Shown in pieces: positions 1 to 5,811 of a DNA stretch of 5,811 nucleotides. A program made the position numbers and the translations under genes. Location: NCBI GenBank assembly GCA_017648525.1, contig JAGCIP010000203.1, forward strand, positions 1 to 5,811, read 5' to 3'. Positions within the stretch are counted from its first letter, which is position 1. Each line of letters starts with the position of its first letter. Source of the DNA: Clostridia bacterium. GTDB taxonomy: Bacteria > Bacillota > Clostridia > Christensenellales > Borkfalkiaceae. The notes below the pieces were generated by a model, which was given only the letters and a program-made list of their open reading frames with translations, did not search any database and was not told the origin of the DNA.

Positions 1-270
1 AAGTTCTTTTTCGCTTAAATTCTTTCCGTAAGTCAAATGTCCAAACGCATAGCCCTTAGGCGCAAAAGAATACTTATAAAATAACGCGCGGACGTTACAG
101 CAATAATCGTGGTCATATCCAAACTCACCATTACCACTTTTATATCCAAGCGCTAAAAACGCCTTTCTGTCTACACCATACAGGTCAAACGTCTGTCTAA
201 AAGATTCAACACTTTCTTCTAGCGGAACTCTAAAAGAAAAATGAAAATGCACGTCGAAAACCTTTCTCAT
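1..270 (-). CDS. Amidohydrolase-type metal-dependent hydrolase (3' partial, N-terminal 90 residues)
   Basis: The frame starts at an ATG at 270 and stays open to the window edge, giving 90 residues. The start MRKVFDVHFHF contains an Asp-x-His-x-His pattern (D6, H8, H10) right after the first predicted strand, the signature by which amidohydrolase-superfamily TIM barrels bind their first metal. A helix-like SVESFRQTFDLYGVDRKAFLAL (about 20-41) follows, as in PF04909-like proteins, where the pattern is strand, metal ligands, helix, strand. The remaining metal ligands lie outside the window. The ATG overlaps the stop codon of the glycosidase by one base (TAATG), with only a weak GGGG upstream, so translation is probably coupled. 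In sugar loci this family includes lactonases, decarboxylases and isomerases. A lactonase working after the oxidoreductase is an attractive but unproved guess. The open frame and HxH are seen directly; the family call rests on a short motif. Confidence 0.68.
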   Translation of the reverse strand, partial: MRKVFDVHFHFSFRVPLEESVESFRQTFDLYGVDRKAFLALGYKSGNGEFGYDHDYCCNVRALFYKYSFAPKGYAFGHLTYGKNLSEKEL

Positions 271-272
271 TA
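270..272 (-). promoter_or_regulatory. TAATG stop-start overlap coupling the last two genes
   Basis: The glycosidase stop TAA (272-270) shares its last A with the ATG of the amidohydrolase-type gene. With only a weak GGGG about eight bases upstream, re-initiation by terminating ribosomes is the likely way the second gene is translated. Confidence 0.7.
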
Positions 273-1502
273 CTTATACCCCATATACTTTTTATAAAAA
301 TAACTAAATACCCCGCCAGACCATCCAAGCATTTCTGTAACTGCGTATTCGTTTTTCTTGGCGTAACCACCGTCAACCCCGTCGTATTTTTCCCAAAGTA
401 TGCCTGTTTCTTGATAAGTCTTTGCTATGTTGTTGATAAATTTTAGAGCAACACGTTTTGCGTCGTCCATTAGACCGTTTTTCTCTAATGCCGTCACACA
501 TAAATAATTATCGGGCGCCCAAGAATTAGGATACGACCATTGATAAGGAATATGCCCTTCTTCATTATCTTTTTCCGTAGAAGTTACACCGTGATTATTT
601 TCTAACACTAACATAACTTTTTTAACGAGTTCTTCTCCTGATAACATGCCCGTAATAAACGGCATGAATTGGCCAGAAAAAACAAAGGTATTTTGCGTTT
701 TAGTTAAATAATTGTAATCGTGATATAAGCCATCATTGCCCAAACAATATTTATCCATTAAAGCCTTTCTATTTTTCATAGCGATTTTATAAAAACCGGT
801 TTTTTCTGGCTCAAACATTTCCGACCATTCAGCAAGGTCACTTTCCAAACCATATAAATTAGCGTTTAAATCGACGGGAATAATATCGTCGCCAAAAGTC
901 CTAAATCTTGGCGAGTAGTCTAACCCCGCTTCCCCTGACGCTACGTATCCGTGCGCAATTTCCGCTTTTTCTTCAGCCGGAATATCCATAGGGATTTTTA
1001 TACGGTTAGTTCCTATATAATCGTAATAATACACCAAATCGTCTTGAGTTAACGGTAAATGATAATGTCTATTAAGCCCCGTTTCTGTCATGCGGTCTTT
1101 CATCCAAAACTCATATTCTTTCTTTAATGAGAAATAAGCGGACTTTAACCACTCAACGTCTTTGGTTTGTTCGTAAATATCTCTCACCATAAAATGCAAG
1201 TACGGGGGTTGTGAACACCATTTAGTTCCGCTATCGCTCCAAGAATTAGGCACAAAACCAAGTTTATCTAACATATAGAGTAGATTGTCAACGTTATTTT
1301 TTGCAAGGTCTATAAACCCGTCCGCAATTAACCCTTTATTAGTATAAAAGGTGTCCCAATAAAATAGCACCCGGAAATATCCAGTAACACAAGGCGGAAC
1401 AAACGGACAAGGCAACCAATATTTTTCGCCTTTTTTTGCCGTTATCTCAACCTTTGCTTTTTCCCAAGTATTTTGAACATAATTATGAGTTTTGTCTAGC
1501 AT
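270..1502 (-). CDS. Cytoplasmic GH37 trehalase-like glycosidase, (alpha/alpha)6 barrel, clan GH-G
   Basis: This is a predicted inverting glycoside hydrolase acting on the sugar imported by the preceding transporter. It has 410 residues from the ATG at 1502, which has GGGAG eight bases upstream. An in-frame TTG at 1538 would add 12 residues but lacks a good site. No signal peptide is seen, so it acts in the cytoplasm. Landmarks shared with trehalases are GYFRVLFYWDTFY (41-53), GFVPNS (82-87), SQPP (97-100), SGEAGLDYSPRF (189-200), VPVDLN-like IPVDLNANLYGLE (208-220), YQWSYPNSWAP (320-330), LWEKYDG (369-375) and NEYAVTEMLGWSGGV (384-398). By alignment in the head, D195 is the general acid and E385 the general base. 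It is much shorter than the roughly 550-residue E. coli enzymes. The first arginine of PGGRF is a tyrosine (Y42), that of RSQPP is a cysteine (C96), and no PRPES segment is found. It may therefore hydrolyse something other than trehalose; GH63-type activity is the main alternative. Confidence 0.82.
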   Translation of the reverse strand: MLDKTHNYVQNTWEKAKVEITAKKGEKYWLPCPFVPPCVTGYFRVLFYWDTFYTNKGLIADGFIDLAKNNVDNLLYMLDKLGFVPNSWSDSGTKWCSQPPYLHFMVRDIYEQTKDVEWLKSAYFSLKKEYEFWMKDRMTETGLNRHYHLPLTQDDLVYYYDYIGTNRIKIPMDIPAEEKAEIAHGYVASGEAGLDYSPRFRTFGDDIIPVDLNANLYGLESDLAEWSEMFEPEKTGFYKIAMKNRKALMDKYCLGNDGLYHDYNYLTKTQNTFVFSGQFMPFITGMLSGEELVKKVMLVLENNHGVTSTEKDNEEGHIPYQWSYPNSWAPDNYLCVTALEKNGLMDDAKRVALKFINNIAKTYQETGILWEKYDGVDGGYAKKNEYAVTEMLGWSGGVFSYFYKKYMGYK

Positions 1503-1510
1503 TTTAAATT

Positions 1511-1515
1511 CTCCC
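1511..1515 (-). promoter_or_regulatory. Ribosome binding site deciding the glycosidase start
   Basis: GGGAG on the minus strand, eight bases before the ATG at 1502. The alternative in-frame TTG at 1538 lies upstream of it and would add HQRVCLLGEFK, which shows no conserved character. The ATG at 1502 is preferred. Confidence 0.75.
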
Positions 1516-1528
1516 AGTAAGCAAACTC

Positions 1529-1544
1529 TTTGATGCAAATCAAA
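1529..1544. repeat. Short perfect inverted repeat in the oxidoreductase-glycosidase gap
   Basis: TTTGAT, a four-base spacer, then ATCAAA: six-base arms in the longest intergenic gap of the window (1503-1546). On the transcript it could fold into a weak hairpin with a TTGC loop and a single G-C pair per arm. No run of U follows, so it is not an intrinsic terminator. It could be an RNA processing or stability element, a small operator, or chance in AT-rich DNA. Confidence 0.3.
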
Positions 1545-1546
1545 TT

Positions 1547-2815
1547 TTATAAACTTTTATGAACGTTTATCAATTTCCCACCGTTCAATCTGGATTCTTC
1601 AGCTGAAATTCCCATCAAGTGACTTTCTATAGATGCGTCAAGAGAAGTTACGCTACTTGCACGACCTTCTATCATATCGTAAAGATTTTTAATTAAATAA
1701 TAATCTCCACCACCGTGTCCGTAACCTTGATGATTATCAATATTAAAATCGACTTTAACCTGTTCAGCGCCGTACTTTTTAACGAATAAACTATCAACTT
1801 CTTCGTTGAGTTCTAATTCACCCGTAGTTCCGTGAAAAATAATCTTTCTTCCACTATTAGCGGTAAACCCAGTCATAGTCAACGTCGCTTTAACGCCGTT
1901 TTCAAAAGTCATTTGCGTTATTTGATGGTCAACAACGTTATTGTCGCAAGCAAAAACACATCTGCCGTATTGTCCGTCTTTAATAGCCTTTTCTAGTTTT
2001 TCTTTAGTAATAGGCGGTTCAACTAAAATATTGTACGGCCAAATATCTTCGTTTTTAACCTTTAGCCATCTATCAACGTAAATACGTTTTGCACTATAAG
2101 GGCAGTCGTTAATATATTTACACTCTGTACAGCGATTAGCCGCTCCTTCCGGTGCGTTTTGACTGTTAAAATAAGCAAGGTCGCCTACAGACGAAACGCT
2201 TCTACATTTAGCGCCTGCGTAATATTGCAACAAATCAAGGTCGTGGCAACTTTTCGCCAAAATCATAGGCGCTGTAACGTTTTGGTTACGCCAGTTTCCA
2301 CGAACGTAACTATGCGCTTGGTGCCAGTATGCAACCTGTTCTAACATAGTTACAGCAACAAGTCGCCCGATACTGCCAGCGTCTAATAATTCTTTTGCTT
2401 TAAGAAAAGCGGGCGCATAACGCAACACGTGACAAACGAGTGCTTTTTTGCCGTACTTTTTCTGTGCGGAAAGCAAATTTTCGCACTCTTCTCTATTATC
2501 GGTTATCGGCTTTTCAAGCATAATGTCGTAACCGCATTCAAAGGCTTTCATTGCGTGTGCATAGTGGTCTTGGTCTTGGGTAGCAATAATCAAAACGTCA
2601 GCACGTTTTTGCTTAAAGAACTCTTCTTCGTCAGTAAAGCAAGCCGAACTATCCACCCCAAATTCCGTTGCAAATCTTTGTAGCCTTTCCTTACGCATAT
2701 CGCAAAGAGCAACAATCTTAAATTTATCTTTTGCGTGCGTGTTTATGAGACGCCCGTAAGTGTCACCACCACGAGCGCCCACGCCTAAAATTGCAACTTC
2801 GTATATTTTTTCCAT
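1547..2815 (-). CDS. Gfo/Idh/MocA-family NAD(P)-dependent oxidoreductase with a cysteine cluster
   Basis: This is a predicted cytoplasmic dehydrogenase acting on a sugar, sugar derivative or cyclitol. It has 422 residues from the ATG at 2815. A TTG 21 bases further upstream is in frame, but the AAGGATGG ribosome binding site lies between the two and favours the ATG. The N-terminal Rossmann fold shows VAILGVGARGG (about 8-17), an acidic CDMR at the end of the second strand (about 38-41), and the family EKP motif at 101-103, whose lysine is normally catalytic. The KSCHDLDLL segment (188-196) carries the histidine and aspartate usual in the active site. The C-terminal half holds cysteines at 229, 232 and 238 (RCTECKYINDCPY) and again at 286 and 290 (GRCVFACDN), followed by VVDHQ, and a late HGTTGELEL and GHGGGDYYL. 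From memory, this cysteine pattern recurs in a subset of the family; a structural metal site is inferred. The gene sits 29 nt after the permeases, linking it to the imported compound. The substrate is not assignable. Confidence 0.9.
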   Translation of the reverse strand: MEKIYEVAILGVGARGGDTYGRLINTHAKDKFKIVALCDMRKERLQRFATEFGVDSSACFTDEEEFFKQKRADVLIIATQDQDHYAHAMKAFECGYDIMLEKPITDNREECENLLSAQKKYGKKALVCHVLRYAPAFLKAKELLDAGSIGRLVAVTMLEQVAYWHQAHSYVRGNWRNQNVTAPMILAKSCHDLDLLQYYAGAKCRSVSSVGDLAYFNSQNAPEGAANRCTECKYINDCPYSAKRIYVDRWLKVKNEDIWPYNILVEPPITKEKLEKAIKDGQYGRCVFACDNNVVDHQITQMTFENGVKATLTMTGFTANSGRKIIFHGTTGELELNEEVDSLFVKKYGAEQVKVDFNIDNHQGYGHGGGDYYLIKNLYDMIEGRASSVTSLDASIESHLMGISAEESRLNGGKLINVHKSL

Positions 2816-2822
2816 AATAAAA

Positions 2823-2830
2823 CCATCCTT
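2823..2830 (-). promoter_or_regulatory. Ribosome binding site deciding the oxidoreductase start
   Basis: AAGGATGG on the minus strand, seven bases before the ATG at 2815. It lies downstream of the alternative in-frame TTG at 2836, so that TTG cannot use it. The oxidoreductase should start at 2815, and its product begins MEKIYEVAILG, with the Rossmann strand at the usual distance from the N-terminus. Confidence 0.8.
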
Positions 2831-2844
2831 AAACAAGTCAAAAT

Positions 2845-3765
2845 TTATTCTTTTACGCCACCTATGGTTAAGTTACCCATTACCTTGTCCTTAAATATAG
2901 CGAACAATATAATTACAGGCACAACGATTATAATACAACCTGCCATTTGAATCGGCAATTCACCCCTTGTACTACTACCCGTTGGATCGGTCATAATTCT
3001 AAACAAACCATATATAATGGTAGGATGAGAAGGAGCGTAATATAAAAGTGTGTTGTAATCGTTCCAATAACTGATAAAGAACAATAAATAAATCAATCCT
3101 AACGAATTTAAGATTAACGGGAAACCAATTTCGAGCATAACTTGCCACTCGCTAGCGCCATCTATATACGCTGCTTCGTAATAGTCTTTAGGTATTCCCC
3201 TAAATATTGCAGCCAAAACCAAGTAATACATATGCGGGAAGTTAAACTTTTGCGCGTAAACGGCAAGGAAAGTATCATAAATTTGCAATTGATGCAACAA
3301 CGAAATCATTGATACGGAAGAACCTACGATAGGTAATATCATTGTCACGATAACGATAACGTCAATTACTGCGTTAAATCCGTATTTGAATTTAGAAGTA
3401 GCGTACGCCATAATAGCAGGACACAAGGTTGAAACGGCAGCGCAACCGAAAGCGTATACAAAGGTATACCAAAGTTGAGTTCCAAAAGGAACGGAAATAG
3501 CCCTACCGTTTCTGTATAAGCCAGTAACTGTTAAATACTTGGTCGCTTCTTTAAAGTTTCCCCAAGCCCAAGCCCAAGGCGCTAATATTTCTCTTGTATT
3601 TTCGTCTTTAGGTAATCCTATACTATTACCTAATTCAGCAAAGTCTACGTTAGTCTTAATAGAACTGGTTAAAGCCCAAAAAAGTAGGAGCAACAACAAT
3701 ATTGAATACAATAATAAGATACTGAAAAATACTGCTTTAAATATAAAATCTCTTTTATTATTCAT
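2845..3765 (-). CDS. Sugar ABC transporter permease, MalG/UgpE type
   Basis: This is the second membrane subunit of the importer. It is 306 residues long, somewhat longer than the roughly 270-280 usual for this subunit. Helix 1 is at about 8-33 (a leucine-rich run), with further segments near 98-121, 131-155, 178-189, 215-233 and 274-291. The EAA loop is at about 197-216 (EAAYIDGAS then GFPL, glycine at 203). A family-typical WND follows at 234-236, and the C-terminus has the usual GNLTIGGVKE ending. The extra length lies between helix 1 and helix 2 (about 38-97), an external loop rich in tryptophan (WAWAWGNF). The ATG at 3765 has a perfect AGGAGG five bases upstream, which overlaps the stop codon of the first permease, so the two subunits are probably translated in a coupled way. 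No ATP-binding subunit follows; the next gene is an oxidoreductase. Confidence 0.93.
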   Translation of the reverse strand: MNNKRDFIFKAVFFSILLLYSILLLLLLFWALTSSIKTNVDFAELGNSIGLPKDENTREILAPWAWAWGNFKEATKYLTVTGLYRNGRAISVPFGTQLWYTFVYAFGCAAVSTLCPAIMAYATSKFKYGFNAVIDVIVIVTMILPIVGSSVSMISLLHQLQIYDTFLAVYAQKFNFPHMYYLVLAAIFRGIPKDYYEAAYIDGASEWQVMLEIGFPLILNSLGLIYLLFFISYWNDYNTLLYYAPSHPTIIYGLFRIMTDPTGSSTRGELPIQMAGCIIIVVPVIILFAIFKDKVMGNLTIGGVKE

Positions 3766-3770
3766 AACTT

Positions 3771-3776
3771 CCTCCT
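3771..3776 (-). promoter_or_regulatory. Ribosome binding site of the second permease, overlapping the upstream stop
   Basis: A full AGGAGG on the minus strand, five bases before the ATG at 3765. The first two bases are also part of the TAG stop of the first permease (3777-3775). It is the strongest such site in the window and fits equimolar production of the two permease subunits. Confidence 0.88.
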
Positions 3777-4695
3777 ATGCCATCGGGTCACGTTTTTCCA
3801 AGAATCTCTTTACCACAATAGTTAAAGGCGCTACTACTAAAGTAAAGCACAAACCTACCGCTGCTATACGTGGCCAATGAGATTTATCCGTGGAATAGAA
3901 AAGCGTTTCTCTTTGCAAATAATAGCCAAGCGTTCTCGTTTCGGCAGGTGCATTCATTGCGAACATGCTGTAAAGCCCCATATCAGATGCAAAAATACCA
4001 GTTAATCCAACAACTACTAGAGTAATAACCGTTGAATATATGCACGGCAAAACGATAGACCAAAATTCTCTCAAATAAGATGCGCCGTCAAGTTGTGCCG
4101 CTTCTGATATGGACGGGTTTATTTTATTCATTGCACCTAAATACATCATTACTTGAGTACCATAACCAAAGAATAAGTTGTGGAACAAAACCGTTCCAAA
4201 AACCGTGTCTTTGCCGTTCAATAAGGTGTAAATAGGTTCAAAACCAAGCATATTATAAACGTCTATAACCGCAGTTTCAACTGCATATTTATAAATTGAT
4301 AATAGTGCTATGCCCGGTATAATATTTGGCAAGAACAAGATAAACTTAAAAATTCCGTGTCCTAGTCCTTTTTTATATAAGTAGAAACCGAACAAAAGAG
4401 AGAACGCCAAGTGCAAAACTAAACTTGCTCCATAAACGGTTAGCGAGTTTTTGAACATTATCCCGAACTGATACGAGTCCTCCGATGCGAAAAATCTTCT
4501 AAAAACTTCTATAAAGTTATCAAACCCCGCAAAAGTAGTAACACCCGTTAGCGCATCAGTAGAAGTAAACGCTAATACGAATGAATTTATATTTACGTAG
4601 ATATAAAATATCGCATACTGTAATAGTGGTAATGATATCAACATTATATAGAATAATAATTTTTTATCTATACCTTTCTTTTTTATCGTTGCCAT
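3775..4695 (-). CDS. Sugar ABC transporter permease, MalF/UgpA type
   Basis: This is the first of two integral-membrane subunits of a CUT1 carbohydrate importer. It is 306 residues long, normal for the family. The N-terminus is short and lysine-rich (KKKGIDKK), followed by a hydrophobic helix at about 13-43, then further membrane segments near 85-107, 115-136, 165-188, 218-240 and 276-296, consistent with six helices. The cytoplasmic EAA loop that docks on the ATPase is clear at about 198-217: EAAQLDGAS, then the LP at its end, with the invariant glycine at 204. The ATG at 4695 has AAGGA nine bases upstream, and there is no better start. The gene begins 13 nt after the binding-protein gene and ends 9 nt before the second permease. 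Its partner is surely the next gene, giving a heterodimeric channel. The family is certain from the EAA motif and the context; the substrate is not known. Confidence 0.93.
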   Translation of the reverse strand: MATIKKKGIDKKLLFYIMLISLPLLQYAIFYIYVNINSFVLAFTSTDALTGVTTFAGFDNFIEVFRRFFASEDSYQFGIMFKNSLTVYGASLVLHLAFSLLFGFYLYKKGLGHGIFKFILFLPNIIPGIALLSIYKYAVETAVIDVYNMLGFEPIYTLLNGKDTVFGTVLFHNLFFGYGTQVMMYLGAMNKINPSISEAAQLDGASYLREFWSIVLPCIYSTVITLVVVGLTGIFASDMGLYSMFAMNAPAETRTLGYYLQRETLFYSTDKSHWPRIAAVGLCFTLVVAPLTIVVKRFLEKRDPMA

Positions 4696-4704
4696 TTTAT
4701 TTTA

Positions 4705-4709
4705 TCCTT
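4705..4709 (-). promoter_or_regulatory. Ribosome binding site of the first permease
   Basis: AAGGA on the minus strand, nine bases before the ATG at 4695. Its first base is also the last base of the binding protein's stop codon (TAA at 4711-4709), so ribosomes finishing the receptor end on this site. This supports coupling of receptor and permease synthesis. Confidence 0.75.
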
Positions 4710-5811
4710 TAAGCGTATTTTTTATAGTTAGATTCCCAGTTGCTTGGGGTAATAGCCATACCTTCAAAATAAGTTCTTGCATCTATATCGTATTCAGTCA
4801 TAGCCGAGAAAACCGTATCTCTTTCTTTGCCGTCCACCCTAGTTTTGTAAGTATAACTCAAAGAGTTAGGAGCAAAATAGCTATATTGTTTCATAAAGAT
4901 ACCGCTTGAAGATAAACTCGTTACGTAAGAGTTGTTATCCATTGCTTCCTTATAAATGTCCCAAGACGATTTACCAAATACAGACAAATCGTTATATTGA
5001 GCAGAAGTCAAATCGTATTTAAGTGCAACGGGAATACCAGTAGTGGTGGTAACAGTTTGCATTGACTTATCGGTATAGAAATATTGAACGAACGCTTTTG
5101 CCGCTTTGAGTTTTTCGGGATTGTTTTCAATATTCTTGTTCACAACCATCCACATATCAAAACCTTCTGCTAATGCAGAGTTAACTTGTTCGTTTTCGTT
5201 TACAGTTCCCGTTTCTTTAGACGGTAATCTCATCATCTTAAAGCCCCTAGTTTTACCAACGGGGTCGTTTTCTTTACCGGCTTCGTTATACCAATAACTA
5301 CCTTCAATTAGCATAGCAATATCGTTTTTATCGTTCATATCAGTAGTACTGTTCATATAAACGCTTTGTGCAGTCGTATTAGAAAGTGAGCCACCGATAA
5401 CACGGCTATCGTAATATTTCTTTCCGTCTTTACCGTGAGTATATAACGCCTCTTGGAACTTTAACGCTAAATAGTTAGCGTAAGATTGTTTTACCAAATA
5501 ACCGTTATCTGCGGTAATCTTTGCCGTCTTTACAATAGGTTCGCCGTTAGCATCAAAGCCGTCAACGTATCTATAATCAGCATTACCAGAATCAAAAGAT
5601 AAGCCTGCTACACGTTCTGCTCTATTCATATAGTAAGAAACTAACGAACAGAAGAGATACAATGAATAGTGGGTAGATTTACCCGTCCAAATAAACGGAG
5701 TAACGTCTTCGTCTAGCATATAATCTAATAAATAGAAGAATTCTTCATAAGTAGATGGCAAGCCGTCGTCCCCTAAACCGTTTTCGTAAATACCGTTAGG
5801 CCCGCAAGACT
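4709..5811 (-). CDS. Extracellular sugar-binding protein of an ABC importer (5' partial)
   Basis: This is the solute receptor of a carbohydrate ABC importer, family 1 (CUT1 type). It would capture the sugar outside the membrane and deliver it to the two permeases encoded just downstream. The frame is open to the window edge, so 366 residues are visible and the signal peptide and N-terminal lobe start are missing; a TTG at 5761 is in frame but is internal, because coding continues through it. Family-like stretches, numbered from the first visible residue, are LPSTYEEFF followed by VTPFIWTGKS (about 17-46), AMLIEGSYWYNEAG (165-178), a hinge-like segment with MWMVVNKN (about 219-226), and KAFVQYFYTDKSMQ followed by TTTGIPVALKYDL (about 238-267). 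The stop codon overlaps the ribosome binding site of the next gene, which supports co-transcription and coupling. The ligand cannot be read from the sequence; a glycoside or oligosaccharide is inferred from the downstream glycosidase. I am confident in the family and not in the ligand. Confidence 0.88.
   Translation of the reverse strand, partial: SCGPNGIYENGLGDDGLPSTYEEFFYLLDYMLDEDVTPFIWTGKSTHYSLYLFCSLVSYYMNRAERVAGLSFDSGNADYRYVDGFDANGEPIVKTAKITADNGYLVKQSYANYLALKFQEALYTHGKDGKKYYDSRVIGGSLSNTTAQSVYMNSTTDMNDKNDIAMLIEGSYWYNEAGKENDPVGKTRGFKMMRLPSKETGTVNENEQVNSALAEGFDMWMVVNKNIENNPEKLKAAKAFVQYFYTDKSMQTVTTTTGIPVALKYDLTSAQYNDLSVFGKSSWDIYKEAMDNNSYVTSLSSSGIFMKQYSYFAPNSLSYTYKTRVDGKERDTVFSAMTEYDIDARTYFEGMAITPSNWESNYKKYA

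Noticed and set aside
270..1502. Firm naming of the glycosidase as treA or treF (alpha,alpha-trehalase)
   Set aside because: The overall family resemblance is good, but three expected arginine positions are altered, the protein is short and the neighbours are not those of a trehalose operon, so no symbol is assigned.
1529..1544. Intrinsic terminator after the oxidoreductase
   Set aside because: The stem is only six pairs and AT-rich, and no run of U follows, so termination here is unlikely.
2159..2683. Plus-strand open frames of 61 and 84 codons (2159-2344 and 2429-2683) opposite the oxidoreductase
   Set aside because: They lie wholly opposite a gene with clear family motifs, have no convincing ribosome binding site and show no recognisable protein features.
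3539..3880. Plus-strand open frame of 113 codons opposite the junction of the two permeases
   Set aside because: It crosses the junction of two well-supported membrane-protein genes on the other strand. Its composition is what the reverse of such genes would give, and no family feature was seen.
5106..5297. Plus-strand open frame of 63 codons opposite the binding-protein gene
   Set aside because: It is short, embedded in a well-supported gene and has no sign of its own translation start.
4709..5761. Start of the binding protein at the TTG at 5761
   Set aside because: The frame continues without a stop to the window edge and encodes a receptor-like sequence (GLGDDGLPSTYEEFF), so the TTG is an internal leucine codon.

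Overview
The window is a compact, AT-rich stretch in which every supportable gene lies on the minus strand, so it reads from high to low coordinates. Strong AGGAGG- and AAGGA-type ribosome binding sites, very short gene gaps and a CUT1 sugar transporter with no ATPase gene beside it all suggest a low-GC Gram-positive bacterium of the Clostridia/Bacilli kind. That is an inference from style, not a taxonomic identification. No rRNA, tRNA, mobile element, CRISPR array or convincing promoter or terminator is visible.

Layout in transcription order: (1) 5811-4709, the C-terminal 366 residues of an extracellular sugar-binding protein whose start lies outside the window; (2) 4695-3775, a MalF/UgpA-type permease; (3) 3765-2845, a MalG/UgpE-type permease; (4) 2815-1547, a Gfo/Idh/MocA-family NAD(P)-dependent oxidoreductase with a cysteine cluster; (5) 1502-270, a cytoplasmic (alpha/alpha)6-barrel glycosidase related to GH37 trehalase; (6) 270-1, the first 90 residues of a metal-dependent hydrolase of the amidohydrolase type, running off the window edge. 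The gaps are 13, 9, 29 and 44 nt, and the last pair overlaps by one base (TAATG). The set is therefore very probably one polycistronic operon whose promoter lies beyond position 5811 and whose end lies before position 1.

Proposed joint function (inference): the binding protein and two permeases import a small glycoside, powered by a shared MsmK/MalK-like ATPase encoded elsewhere. The glycosidase has no signal peptide and would cut the glycoside in the cytoplasm. The oxidoreductase and amidohydrolase-type enzyme would then process the sugar or aglycone released, for example by oxidation to a lactone followed by lactone hydrolysis. The glycosidase keeps the GH37 catalytic acid and base regions. 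By eye it has lost the arginine positions that classical trehalases use to hold glucose in the -1 subsite, so trehalose is not a safe substrate call. This combination is the most interesting part of the window: a catabolic operon with an unassigned substrate, not an exotic new genetic element.
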